A stretch of DNA of 64,000 bases from Bacteroidia bacterium. Lineage in GTDB: Bacteria > Bacteroidota > Bacteroidia > Flavobacteriales > Flavobacteriaceae. Positions 26,252 to 34,707 of the stretch are shown here, piece by piece. Location: NCBI GenBank assembly GCA_030427865.1, contig JAUICK010000001.1, forward strand, positions 496,001-560,000. The letters are read 5' to 3'. Numbering within the stretch: position 1 is the first letter of the stretch; every line of letters begins with the position of its first letter. The notes under the pieces were generated by a model that worked only from the letters and a program-made list of their open reading frames with translations, made no database searches and was not told the origin of the DNA. A program made the position numbers and the translations under genes.

Positions 26252-27121
26252 TTATAAATTGAATAAAAAAGTAATAGTTTCTAAAAATTCTGCTTTCCAA
26301 AAAGCTTCTGTATGTTTTCCATCAGCAACTATTTTTGTTTGTATATTTTCTTGAGGGAATCCTTCATTTACTAATAATTTCTCCATATTTTCTGTATCTG
26401 GAACCATAGATTCTCCTTCTTTTCCACCAACTAATAAATACATTTTTGTATTTTTTTGATTCCCATTTTCTATAGCAAAATTAGTTACCTTATTAGAAAA
26501 CCAAAAAGAGGTAGAAAGTGCGCCAATTTTACCAAATGTATCTGGGTATTTTAAACCTCCATAAAAAGAAATCAATCCACCTAAAGAACTTCCTATAATT
26601 GCAGTATTTTCTGCAGCTGGTTTTGTTCTGTAATTTTTATCGATAAAAGGTTTTAATTCATTCATTAAAAAATCGATATAAATAGCACCTTTTCCTCCTC
26701 CATATTTTTTGTGTTTCCAAGGTGTGTATTCTTCAATTCTTTTTTCTCCACCGTTTTCAATCCCAACAACAATAAAACCTTTACCTGTTTTTTTATAATA
26801 TTCATTCAATGTTTCATCTACTCCCCATTCACCCACAAAAGAGGTTTTATCATCAAATAAATTTTGACCATCGTGCATATAAATTACTGGGTATTTTTCT
26901 GAAGAAGAGCTATAATTTGGTGGCAAATACAACCAAACTTTATGAGAAATATCGTTTAAATTTTTAATAATAAACTCTTTTTTTAAAATAGAAACGTTTT
27001 CTGCTTTGGTAGATTTTTTTTCTTTAGCTTTAGGTTGTTCAATTTCCTTTTTTGTTGTTTTTTCTTTGCAAGAAATCATCAATAAAAAAAGAGTAAAAGA
27101 AAGAAGTAATATTTTTTTCAT
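26252..27121 (-). CDS. Lipoprotein esterase of the enterochelin-esterase-like alpha/beta fold
   Basis: A 289-residue protein with a lipoprotein signal (lipobox ending at Cys18, MISC-KEK), followed by a Lys/Glu-rich linker and a YieL/Fes-type alpha/beta hydrolase domain. Visible are YPVIYMHDGQNLFDD (oxyanion region), the nucleophile elbow GSSLGG and a C-terminal HTEAFW with the likely catalytic His. It probably cleaves esters at the outer face of the periplasm or cell surface; the natural substrate is unknown. A good promoter lies directly upstream and dut follows with no gap. Confidence 0.8.
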   Translation of the reverse strand: MKKILLLSFTLFLLMISCKEKTTKKEIEQPKAKEKKSTKAENVSILKKEFIIKNLNDISHKVWLYLPPNYSSSSEKYPVIYMHDGQNLFDDKTSFVGEWGVDETLNEYYKKTGKGFIVVGIENGGEKRIEEYTPWKHKKYGGGKGAIYIDFLMNELKPFIDKNYRTKPAAENTAIIGSSLGGLISFYGGLKYPDTFGKIGALSTSFWFSNKVTNFAIENGNQKNTKMYLLVGGKEGESMVPDTENMEKLLVNEGFPQENIQTKIVADGKHTEAFWKAEFLETITFLFNL

Positions 27122-27141
27122 AAAAGTTTGTTGAAGCTTTA

Positions 27142-27174
27142 CAAATATAATAATTCAAACAAGTATTCATCAAA
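27142..27174 (-). promoter_or_regulatory. Promoter of the esterase-dut unit
   Basis: On the minus strand TTTG (27174-27171) is followed after 21 bases by TATATTTG (27149-27142). This fits the Bacteroidota consensus TTTG-N(19-21)-TAnnTTTG. The start codon lies 20 bases downstream of the -7 element. Confidence 0.65.
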
Positions 27175-27189
27175 AGTTAGGAATTTTAT

Positions 27190-27197
27190 TACTTTTG
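27190..27197 (+). promoter_or_regulatory. Candidate -7 element of the gpsA promoter
   Basis: TACTTTTG fits TAnnTTTG and lies 18 bases before the gpsA start. No TTTG box is found at the ideal spacing. It is arranged back to back with the esterase promoter. Confidence 0.35.
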
Positions 27198-27215
27198 AAA
27201 CTGTTAAATGAATGA

Positions 27216-28214
27216 ATGATGAAAGAACAAAATAGAATAGCAGTTTTAGGAGGAGGAAGTTGGGCTACAGCGATTGTAAAAATGTTGAGCGAAAATTTAG
27301 AAACTGTAGGGTGGTATATGCGAAATAAGCAAGCTATAGAACACATTAAAGAAAACGAACACAACCCCAATTATTTACGTTCTGCAGAACTAAATGCAGC
27401 TCAATTGGATTTATCTTCAAATATTAACGCTACTATTAAAAATTACGATATTTTAATTTTTGCTATTCCTTCTGCTTTTTTAATACAAGAACTTAAAAAA
27501 ATGACCGTTTCTATAGAAAACAAAATCATTTTTTCTGCGATTAAAGGAATTGTTCCAGAAACAGGCTTAATAATTGGCGAACATTTTAATCAAATTCACC
27601 ACATTCCACTAAAAAATATTGGCGTTATCACAGGCCCTTGTCATGCAGAAGAAGTTGCTATGGAGCGCTTATCGTATTTAACCATTGCTTGTCAAGATGA
27701 AGAAAAAGCAAAGTTAGTGGGGCAATCTTTACAAAGTTGGTATATTAAAACAAAAATTTCTGATGACATTATTGGTACAGAATATGCGGCTATGTTAAAA
27801 AATATTTATGCTGTTGCTGCAGGAATTGCTCATGGTTTAGGTTATGGAGATAATTTTCAGTCAGTTTTAATGAGTAATGCTATTCGCGAAATGAAACGAT
27901 TCATAAAAAAAGTGCATAAAATGAAACGAAATATTAACAACTCTGCTTATTTAGGCGATTTATTGGTAACAGGTTATTCACTTTTTAGTAGAAATCGTCA
28001 ATTTGGCAATATGGTTGGCAAAGGGTATACTGTAAAATCTGCTCAAATAGAAATGAGTATGATTGCAGAAGGATATTATGCAACAAAAAGTGCTTTTAAA
28101 ATAAAAGAAGAAAATGGAGCAAAAACTCCAATTATAGACACTGTTTACAATGTTTTATACGAACATAAAAATCCTAAAAAAGAATTTAAAAAGTTGACGG
28201 ATAAGTTAGATTAA
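27216..28214 (+). CDS. gpsA: NAD(P)H-dependent glycerol-3-phosphate dehydrogenase
   Basis: A 332-residue soluble enzyme that reduces dihydroxyacetone phosphate to sn-glycerol 3-phosphate, the backbone for phospholipids. The Rossmann motif LGGGSWATA is at about residues 11-19. Further signatures are AIKGIVPE, ITGPCHAEEVA with the substrate-binding region, and the catalytic-domain Lys in AAMLKNIYAVAAGIAHG. Two Met codons at the start (ATGATG) leave the exact first residue open. Its oxidative counterpart glpD is also in the window on the other strand. Confidence 0.95.
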   Translation: MMKEQNRIAVLGGGSWATAIVKMLSENLETVGWYMRNKQAIEHIKENEHNPNYLRSAELNAAQLDLSSNINATIKNYDILIFAIPSAFLIQELKKMTVSIENKIIFSAIKGIVPETGLIIGEHFNQIHHIPLKNIGVITGPCHAEEVAMERLSYLTIACQDEEKAKLVGQSLQSWYIKTKISDDIIGTEYAAMLKNIYAVAAGIAHGLGYGDNFQSVLMSNAIREMKRFIKKVHKMKRNINNSAYLGDLLVTGYSLFSRNRQFGNMVGKGYTVKSAQIEMSMIAEGYYATKSAFKIKEENGAKTPIIDTVYNVLYEHKNPKKEFKKLTDKLD

Positions 28215-28257
28215 TTGTTTAAATTTGAACATTATTGTAATGTATTAAACAATTATT

Positions 28258-28917
28258 ATGAAAACAATACAAGAAGTTGTAGAAAGCACCATTAGAAAAA
28301 CCCCTTTTATTGAAGAAGCTTTAAATGAAAAGTTAATAAATGTTTCTTCTTTAGCTAGAATTATTTTACCTGAAGTTTCAACAGTTTTAAAAAAAGAAGT
28401 TAAAGTTGGTGCAGTTATGATGGCTATTAATAGACTTTCTCCTGCAAGTGAATTGCGTATTAGAAAAAATATAAAAAAACTTGCTTTAGATTTAGGTGAT
28501 GTTATTGTGCGATCAGATTTGTGCGATTTTACCTTTAAAAATACACCTTCTTTATTAAGAGAAATTGCTAAAATATTAACAAAATCATCAGAAAGTACAG
28601 ATTACTTTTTAACAGTATCTCAAGGAATTTTCGAAACCAATATTGTTACCAGTAAAAACCTTAGGCCTTATGTAGAAGAAATTTTTGAAGAAGAAACACT
28701 AACACATAGTATGTTAGAGTTGGCTTCTATTACTATAAAATTACCACAAGAAAATTTAGAACAATCGGGTATTTATTACTTTATCTTAAAACAATTGGCT
28801 TGGGCAGATATTCCGTTACAAGAAATTATTTCTACAACCAACGAAATGACAATTGTGGTTAAAGAACAAGACATCAATCAGACCTTTGCTATTTTAATGG
28901 ATATGAAATTGAGTTAA
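28258..28917 (+). CDS. Conserved hypothetical protein with possible ACT-like domain
   Basis: A 219-residue soluble protein. The first 75 residues are helical (VVESTIRKTPFIEEAL, then LARIILPEV and SPASELRIRKNIKK) and look like a small DNA- or partner-binding helical domain. The rest alternates strands and helices and contains a segment, LEQSGIYYFILKQLAWADI, followed by STTNEMTIVVKEQDINQTF, which is reminiscent of ACT domains of aspartokinases. I do not recognise a named family, and ligand and function are open. Confidence 0.55.
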   Translation: MKTIQEVVESTIRKTPFIEEALNEKLINVSSLARIILPEVSTVLKKEVKVGAVMMAINRLSPASELRIRKNIKKLALDLGDVIVRSDLCDFTFKNTPSLLREIAKILTKSSESTDYFLTVSQGIFETNIVTSKNLRPYVEEIFEEETLTHSMLELASITIKLPQENLEQSGIYYFILKQLAWADIPLQEIISTTNEMTIVVKEQDINQTFAILMDMKLS

Positions 28918-28938
28918 ATAATAATAGTTATTTTTGGT

Positions 28939-29583
28939 ATGAATACTAAACAAATAAAGTATGAACTACAAAATATCCTTTCAGGAAAGAGCAACAATAG
29001 CTATGATTCAGTTATCAAAACAGTTGCCAGTTACCTTAGAACAAGCCAGAAAGCAAGCCCTTTGGCTAAAGAAAAACACGAAAACAAATCAAAAGAAACA
29101 GAGAGTTTAATAAATTTTGCGAAAGAAAATAATCTTTTTTATCACAAAATAAATGAAAACAACTACATCTCTGAAGGAGCAGAACAAAAAGTTTATATAA
29201 AAAATCAACAATATGTGCTAAAGCTTAATGATGCAATTTACTATGCATCTTGGGAAGACTACTTTCATAATCTTTTATTACATAATTATTTTTTTGCAGA
29301 TACAGCATATCAATTTTTAGGTTTTTATAAAAAAGAAAAAGAACTTTTTGCTGTTGTAAAACAACATTTTGTTGAATCTGATACATTGACTGATTTAAAG
29401 CTCGTAAAAACCTTCTTAATAAATAATGGTTTTAAAAACACAAGGAATCATGACTTTTATCATCCAGAATTAGGAATCATTTTAGAGGATTTACATGATG
29501 AAAATGTTTTAACAAAACAAGACATACTATATTTTATAGATACTGTTTTTTACATTAAACCAGAAGTCTTTTGGAATGACTAA
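28939..29583 (+). CDS. Polyvalent-protein-type kinase domain, stand-alone
   Basis: A 214-residue protein. The first 60 residues are polar. From about residue 70 the sequence follows the kinase domain described in polyvalent proteins: GAEQKVYI (glycine-loop-like), VLKLND (the ATP-binding Lys), SWEDYFHNLLLHNYFF, FLGFY, FAVVKQHFVE, and then EDLHDENVL (catalytic-loop-like H-D-E-N). Such domains are usually parts of conjugative-element or phage polyproteins, so a stand-alone copy between metabolic genes is unusual. Its stop overlaps the start of the MFS gene by 8 bases. Confidence 0.65.
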   Translation: MNTKQIKYELQNILSGKSNNSYDSVIKTVASYLRTSQKASPLAKEKHENKSKETESLINFAKENNLFYHKINENNYISEGAEQKVYIKNQQYVLKLNDAIYYASWEDYFHNLLLHNYFFADTAYQFLGFYKKEKELFAVVKQHFVESDTLTDLKLVKTFLINNGFKNTRNHDFYHPELGIILEDLHDENVLTKQDILYFIDTVFYIKPEVFWND

Positions 29584-30841
29584 AAAAATTAAAAACGACC
29601 CTTATGCAGCACTAAGAATAAAAGAATTTAATATTTTTTTATTTGTAAGATTCTTATTGGTTTTTGGTTGGTCTATGCAATTTATTGTGATTGAATGGCA
29701 AGTTTACTCAATTACTAAAGATCCGCTTTCTTTAGGAATTATTGGGTTAATGGAAATTATTCCTGCTTTTTCTATGGCTTTATTTGCGGGTCATATTGTA
29801 GATCAAAGAGAAAAAAGAAATTTATTAGCATTGTGTACAGCTGCTTTTTCCTTAATTAGTTTGGGGTTATTTTTTTTAACATCAGAACGTATTGTTGGAA
29901 GTTGGTCTACAAATTCAATTTTATACGGAATTTATGCTTTAGTGTTTTTTGGTGGATTTTTACGGTCGTTTTTTGGGCCAACAATTTTTTCTTTAGTAGC
30001 ATTATTAGTTCCTAAAAAAATATATCATAATGCTGCAACTTGGAGCACCAGTACTTGGAAAACAGCATCTGTATCTGGAGCATTATTTGGTGGTTTTTTT
30101 ATTAGCTGGATAGGTGTAGATAAGACACTTTGTTTGGTTTTTGTTTTAGTGATTCTTTCTTTATTTTTTATGTTTTTCATCAAGAAAAAACCCATTTTAA
30201 ATAAAAAAATAGGAGAACCCATAAAGGATAGTTTAAAAACTGGAGTGAGATTTGTGTTTCAAACCAAAGAAATTTTAGGCGTTTTAACTTTAGATATGAT
30301 TGCGGTTTTATTTGGAGGCACAGTGGCTATTTTATCTGTTTTTGCTCAAGATGTTTTAAAAGTGGGTCCAGAAGGTTTTGGAGTTTTAAATGCTTCTATT
30401 TCTATTGGTAGTATTGTAACAATGTTTTTAACAACCTATATTCCTATCAATAAAAATACAGGTAAGAAAATGTTGATTTCTGTATTTATTTTTGGATTAA
30501 GTATTATTGCTTTTGGGCTATCATCATTATTTTGGTTAAGTGTTTTAGCATTGTTTATAAGTGGTGCTGCAGATGGAATATCAATGGTTATTCGTCAAAC
30601 CATTTTACAATTAAAAACACCAGATGAAATGCGAGGCAGAGTATCTTCTGTAAACTCTATGTTTGTGGGTTCTTCTAACGAGTTAGGCGCTTTTGAAAGT
30701 GGTTTAGCAGCCAAACTTTTAGGTCCTGTAACAGCAGTTGTTTTTGGAGGAACCATGACTTTACTTACCGTAATTACAATAGGAGCAGTAAATCCAACTT
30801 TAAGAAATTTAGATTTAACTAAAGATATTGAAGAAAATTAG
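29576..30841 (+). CDS. MFS transporter, enterobactin-exporter-like (MFS_3)
   Basis: A 421-residue membrane protein with about 12 helices. The intracellular loop after helix 2 reads AGHIVDQREKRNLL (the G-x-x-x-D-x-x-x-R motif of MFS) and the loop in the second half has DEMRGRVSSVNSM, typical of the EntS/MFS_3 branch of drug or siderophore exporters. The substrate is unknown. The start overlaps the kinase-domain gene by 8 bases, and the stop overlaps the end of the convergent DUF547 gene by four bases. Confidence 0.88.
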   Translation: MTKKIKNDPYAALRIKEFNIFLFVRFLLVFGWSMQFIVIEWQVYSITKDPLSLGIIGLMEIIPAFSMALFAGHIVDQREKRNLLALCTAAFSLISLGLFFLTSERIVGSWSTNSILYGIYALVFFGGFLRSFFGPTIFSLVALLVPKKIYHNAATWSTSTWKTASVSGALFGGFFISWIGVDKTLCLVFVLVILSLFFMFFIKKKPILNKKIGEPIKDSLKTGVRFVFQTKEILGVLTLDMIAVLFGGTVAILSVFAQDVLKVGPEGFGVLNASISIGSIVTMFLTTYIPINKNTGKKMLISVFIFGLSIIAFGLSSLFWLSVLALFISGAADGISMVIRQTILQLKTPDEMRGRVSSVNSMFVGSSNELGAFESGLAAKLLGPVTAVVFGGTMTLLTVITIGAVNPTLRNLDLTKDIEEN

Positions 30842-31599
30842 TCTGGAATTGTTCTAAAATTTCCTAAAAGTAAAGTCCAATTATAAGAAGAAAATGCTAA
30901 CTTTTTAGATTCTTTAGGAATAATTTTATATTTTTTTAGAATCTTACAAGCCCCAGATTTTCCACTAAAATCACCTCTAAACCAAGACATTAAAGCTACA
31001 GATGTTGCAGTTTTTGTTGCTGCATCATAAGTGGTTTGCTCTTTTAAATATTCTGATGTCATAAAATCGAATTCTTTATTTAAGTTTTCTGAAGTATATA
31101 TTGCCACTGGCGGACAACTTTTTGCTCCACAGTTTAAAGCAAAGTGAATTCTCCAATCAATATTTTTAACTCTTAATTTACGTTCCCATTTAGGTCTAAA
31201 CCATTTTCTTAAATAACCCAAACTAATCTTCATTCGAGATTTTCTAATGATTCCGTGTTCAATATCATCAAAAGACAAAATTTCTCCTGCTATTTTTACA
31301 CGTTTTTTACCAAAAAAGGTTCCTCTGTTCTCGTATTCTTTTGGATTTTCTGTTAAAGAAATTTGAATAAAAGCATTGTAGATATTTACCCAAAATGCTA
31401 TTTTTTGTTGATCGGTTTTTAGTTGATTTACCAATTCATTTAAAGTGCTTTTTTCTAAAATAGAAACATGTTTGTTAATTGGTTTTTTATCAATAATATT
31501 TTGCAAAAGTTGTTGAGAAACACTTTCATAATTGATGTTTTTTTGAGAATAAACAAAAAAGTTAGCAAAAAAAAGAAAAGCAAATAAAAACTTCTTCAT
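30838..31599 (-). CDS. DUF547 domain secreted protein
   Basis: A 253-residue protein. The ATG at 31599 gives a clean signal peptide (MKKFLFAFLFFANFFVYSQ); a longer frame up to 31707 adds 36 unrelated residues and would run into the neighbouring gene. The mature part carries DUF547: QKIAFWVNIYNAFIQ, the FALNCGAKSCPP segment with two cysteines close together, and YLKEQTTYD. DUF547 is structurally related to papain/transglutaminase-like folds, but no activity is assigned. It is divergent from the glycosyltransferase with only 22 bases between the start codons. Confidence 0.85.
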   Translation of the reverse strand: MKKFLFAFLFFANFFVYSQKNINYESVSQQLLQNIIDKKPINKHVSILEKSTLNELVNQLKTDQQKIAFWVNIYNAFIQISLTENPKEYENRGTFFGKKRVKIAGEILSFDDIEHGIIRKSRMKISLGYLRKWFRPKWERKLRVKNIDWRIHFALNCGAKSCPPVAIYTSENLNKEFDFMTSEYLKEQTTYDAATKTATSVALMSWFRGDFSGKSGACKILKKYKIIPKESKKLAFSSYNWTLLLGNFRTIPD

Positions 31600-31621
31600 A
31601 TAATAATTCGTATGTTTAGGT

Positions 31622-32326
31622 GTGCAAATTAGTGTTATCATTCCAATATATAATGAACAAGAAAACCTTGTAAAAAGGTTGTCGTTTTTATGCGAACAAG
31701 CTAACAAATTTCCAATAGAAATAATTGTTTCTAATTCTCCAGAAACTACAGATAATAGTCGTAAAGTTTGTCAGAGTTTTGATAAAGTTACCTATTTAAA
31801 ATCAGAAAAAAAAGGAAGAGCAGCCCAAATGAATTTTGGAGCAAAGAATGCAACAGGTGATATTTTCTTGTTTTTACATGCAGATGTTCATTTACCCAAA
31901 GATTTTTACAGTCAAATTAAACGAGCGATTTTACACAGTTATAAATTTGGTTTTTTTGCCTATCAATTCGACAAAAAATCTTTTTTATTAGACTTTAATA
32001 GTAAATTCACAAAAAGAGATGGTTTCTTTGCTGGTGGAGGAGATCAATGTCATTTTTTTACTAAAGAATTTTTTGAAAGCCTTAGGGGTTACAATGAAAA
32101 TTTTTGCATAATGGAAGACTTCGAAATGATAGATAGAGTTAGAAAGAATAAAATTCCGTTTGCTATAATTCAATCAAAAGCAACTGTTAGTTCAAGAAAA
32201 TACCAAAAGAATTCTTGGTTAAAAGTAAACTTAATTAACGGATTTGTTTTTTTACAATATAAACTTGGAATTCACCCAACAAAACTCAGGAAAACGTATA
32301 AAAGTTTATTAAGAGAATCTGTATAA
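31622..32326 (+). CDS. Family 2 glycosyltransferase (TIGR04283-like)
   Basis: A 234-residue GT-A enzyme. The start is GTG at 31622: an in-frame stop lies 15 bases upstream and the family's characteristic start (M)QISVIIPIYNEQENL begins right there. Other features are the nucleotide-binding VSNSPETTDNS region, a metal-binding DxD-like site in LFLHADVH, and GGGDQCHFF followed by MEDFEM. The family is called TIGR04283 and is often linked to a partner enzyme that is not present here. Acceptor and sugar are unknown. Confidence 0.85.
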   Translation: MQISVIIPIYNEQENLVKRLSFLCEQANKFPIEIIVSNSPETTDNSRKVCQSFDKVTYLKSEKKGRAAQMNFGAKNATGDIFLFLHADVHLPKDFYSQIKRAILHSYKFGFFAYQFDKKSFLLDFNSKFTKRDGFFAGGGDQCHFFTKEFFESLRGYNENFCIMEDFEMIDRVRKNKIPFAIIQSKATVSSRKYQKNSWLKVNLINGFVFLQYKLGIHPTKLRKTYKSLLRESV

Positions 32327-32331
32327 TTGAA

Positions 32332-32973
32332 ATGAAAGAAATTTTTACATCGAACCGAAATTTAAAATTTGTAGAAATAGTTCTTCTATTTATAGTAGCA
32401 CCAATTATTTTATTGTTATCAATACCTACAATGTATAAAGTAACTTATGTTTTGATAGGTGTTTTTTATATGATGTTGATTTCTATTTTTATTGAAAAGT
32501 TTCAAAAAAAGAATATAGGTAAGAAATTAAGAAAAACCGTTGGCAAACAAATCGGAATTCGCTTTTTAACCATCACTCTACTAACCACTATTGTTTTGTA
32601 TTTTCAAGATAAAGAATTGTTGTTTAATGTGGTGTTAAACAAACCTGTTTTGTGGTTAAAATTTAGTGGAATTTACATCTTATTTTCTGTAATACCTCAA
32701 GAGTTGATTTATAGAACTTTTTTTGTAAAACGATATCAAAAATTACTAAATAAAGAGTGGTTATTTATTTTGATAAACTCGTTACTTTTTTCTTTTGGAC
32801 ATATTTGGTTTCAAAGTTGGATTGTTCTTGGGTTTACTTTTATTGGAAGCATACTCTTTGTAACTACATATTTAAAAACAAAATCTATATGGATTGTTTT
32901 TTTAGAACATTCTCTTTATGGAGTTTGGCTTTATACGGTTGGTTATGGAGAATTATTTATGTTTCCAATTTAG
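32332..32973 (+). CDS. CPBP-family intramembrane metalloprotease-like protein
   Basis: A 213-residue membrane protein with about six helices. The CPBP/Abi motifs are visible: motif 1 as PQELIYR (about residues 122-128), motif 2 as FSFGHIWFQ, and motif 3 as EHSLYG. The first Glu of the EExxxR motif is replaced by Gln. The PQE form looks like a Bacteroidota subfamily trait, but it raises the question of whether the protein still cleaves peptides. It follows the glycosyltransferase by five bases, so they are likely cotranscribed. Confidence 0.75.
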   Translation: MKEIFTSNRNLKFVEIVLLFIVAPIILLLSIPTMYKVTYVLIGVFYMMLISIFIEKFQKKNIGKKLRKTVGKQIGIRFLTITLLTTIVLYFQDKELLFNVVLNKPVLWLKFSGIYILFSVIPQELIYRTFFVKRYQKLLNKEWLFILINSLLFSFGHIWFQSWIVLGFTFIGSILFVTTYLKTKSIWIVFLEHSLYGVWLYTVGYGELFMFPI

Positions 32974-32978
32974 TTTTT

Positions 32979-34625
32979 CTATAAAAAAGTAGTTGCTTTT
33001 TGTAAATGATACCCTAATTCTTTTTGATGCTTTTCAGTTGTTTTTTTATTCCAAGAAAAGTAATTCTGAAACTCCTCTAACACAAAATTTTTATACAAAT
33101 TTACACTGTTTGTGTCAAAAAACAATCTACCTGTTCTGCGCATAAAAAAGTCTGTAGGAGTGCAAGCCATTTCAAAATGTATAGCAAACCAAATTTCTGC
33201 TTTTATAAGTTTTTCTTGCATATTCTCGTGCATTAAATCATCGAACTTTTGTAAAATGATATCTGTTTGTTTCCCATAATTATGCACCAAATACTCTGCA
33301 TCTTTTCTATTAAAATCTACTTCAGCAATTCTATTTTGAATGGCGTCTGTATAGCTTTTAACTTCTTTATAATTTTTAAAAACCCCACCAGAAAGCACAA
33401 TTTCTTTGGTTTTAATTTCATTAAAAGCGCCATTAAATCTACGTTTGTATTTTTTTACAACTAAATCTACAATTCGTTCTGCCATTTTACGATAACCTGT
33501 TAATTTTCCTCCAGCAATAGAAATGAGTTCTGTATCAGAGACAAAAATTTCATCTTTTCTAGACAATTCTGAAGCCGATTTTCCTTCTTCATGAATTAAA
33601 GGGCGCAAACCTGCCCAAGAAGAAGATACATCATCTAAGGTTAAATGAATGTCTGGAAACATGTTATTTACGGCAGCTATTAAGTAGGTAGCATCTACCA
33701 AGTTGGTTTCTACATTATTTTTATCGTTTTGATAATTAGTATCTGTTGTTCCAAAATAGGTTACTTTTCCTCTTGGTATTGCAAACATCATTCTACCATC
33801 TGGAATATCAAAATAAACCGATTGTTTTACAGGTAATTTTTCGTGTGCAACCACCAAATGAACCCCTTTTGTAAGGTGTAAACGTTTGCCAATTTTAGAA
33901 TGATTTATTTGACGCAATTCATCTACCCAAGGACCAGCTGCATTAACTACATATTTTGCTCTTATATTAACATTTTTGTTTAAGATATGGTCTTTAGCAA
34001 TAACACCAACTACTCTTTTTTTTTCATAAATAAATTCAGAAGCTTCAATATAATTTATAATTTTTGCATTATATTTTAATGCAGTTTTAAGAACTTCAAT
34101 TGTTAAACGAGCATCATCTGTTCTGTACTCTGCATAATAACCAGCTCCATTTAAAATGTTTTTTGGAAGCAAAGGTTCTTTTTCTAAAGCCTCTTCTTTA
34201 TTTAACATTTTTCGTTTATCCTCACCTTCTACAGAAGCTAAAATATCGTACACTTTTAACCCAATAGAAGTCAACCAAGAACCATAGCTACCACCTTCTA
34301 TTAATGGTAAAATCATTTTTTCTGGAACTACTAAATGAGGTGCCAATTTATGCACAATCGCACGTTCTGTACCTACTTCTTTTACCAACCAAAAATCAAA
34401 TTGTTTTAAATAACGTAACCCTCCATGAATAAGTTTTGTAGATTTACTACTGGTGCCAGAAGCAAAATCATTTTTTTCTATTAAAGCAACTTTCATTCCT
34501 CTAGAAGCTGCGTCTAAAGCTATTCCAGCACCAGTAATTCCGCCTCCGATAATTAATATATCAAATTCTTTTTCTTGTAAATTTTGTGCAATGTTATCTC
34601 TGTTGAAATACGAAAAAGTGATCAT
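32979..34625 (-). CDS. glpD: FAD-dependent glycerol-3-phosphate dehydrogenase/oxidase
   Basis: A 548-residue flavoprotein with the FAD-binding GGGITGAGIALDAASRG at about residues 26-42, followed by KSTKLIHGGLRYL, the GlpD signature. Substrate-side segments (GPWVDELRQ, FAIPRGKVTYFGTTD) and the C-terminal DAO_C helical domain are complete. It oxidises glycerol 3-phosphate to dihydroxyacetone phosphate, with electrons usually passed to quinone at the membrane. No glpK or glpF is next to it, so glycerol uptake genes must be elsewhere. Confidence 0.93.
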   Translation of the reverse strand: MITFSYFNRDNIAQNLQEKEFDILIIGGGITGAGIALDAASRGMKVALIEKNDFASGTSSKSTKLIHGGLRYLKQFDFWLVKEVGTERAIVHKLAPHLVVPEKMILPLIEGGSYGSWLTSIGLKVYDILASVEGEDKRKMLNKEEALEKEPLLPKNILNGAGYYAEYRTDDARLTIEVLKTALKYNAKIINYIEASEFIYEKKRVVGVIAKDHILNKNVNIRAKYVVNAAGPWVDELRQINHSKIGKRLHLTKGVHLVVAHEKLPVKQSVYFDIPDGRMMFAIPRGKVTYFGTTDTNYQNDKNNVETNLVDATYLIAAVNNMFPDIHLTLDDVSSSWAGLRPLIHEEGKSASELSRKDEIFVSDTELISIAGGKLTGYRKMAERIVDLVVKKYKRRFNGAFNEIKTKEIVLSGGVFKNYKEVKSYTDAIQNRIAEVDFNRKDAEYLVHNYGKQTDIILQKFDDLMHENMQEKLIKAEIWFAIHFEMACTPTDFFMRRTGRLFFDTNSVNLYKNFVLEEFQNYFSWNKKTTEKHQKELGYHLQKATTFL

Positions 34626-34639
34626 ACGAAAAGTTAAAA

Positions 34640-34672
34640 TTTGAAAATAAAATATTTAAAAGATTATATTTG
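34640..34672 (+). promoter_or_regulatory. Promoter of the S8 protease gene
   Basis: TTTG (34640-34643), a 21-base spacer and TATATTTG (34665-34672) fit the Bacteroidota promoter consensus. The start codon lies 36 bases downstream of the -7 element. Confidence 0.7.
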
Positions 34673-34707
34673 CTAACAAACTACAAAAAAAGTTAAAAAT
34701 TACCGAT

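Noticed and set aside
28939..29583. The kinase-domain gene as part of an inserted mobile element
   Set aside because: No integrase, relaxase, attachment repeat or change in base composition was seen around it; neighbours are core genes with short gaps.
31600..31707. N-terminal extension of the DUF547 protein
   Set aside because: The extra 36 residues lie opposite the glycosyltransferase start and would precede an otherwise perfect signal peptide.
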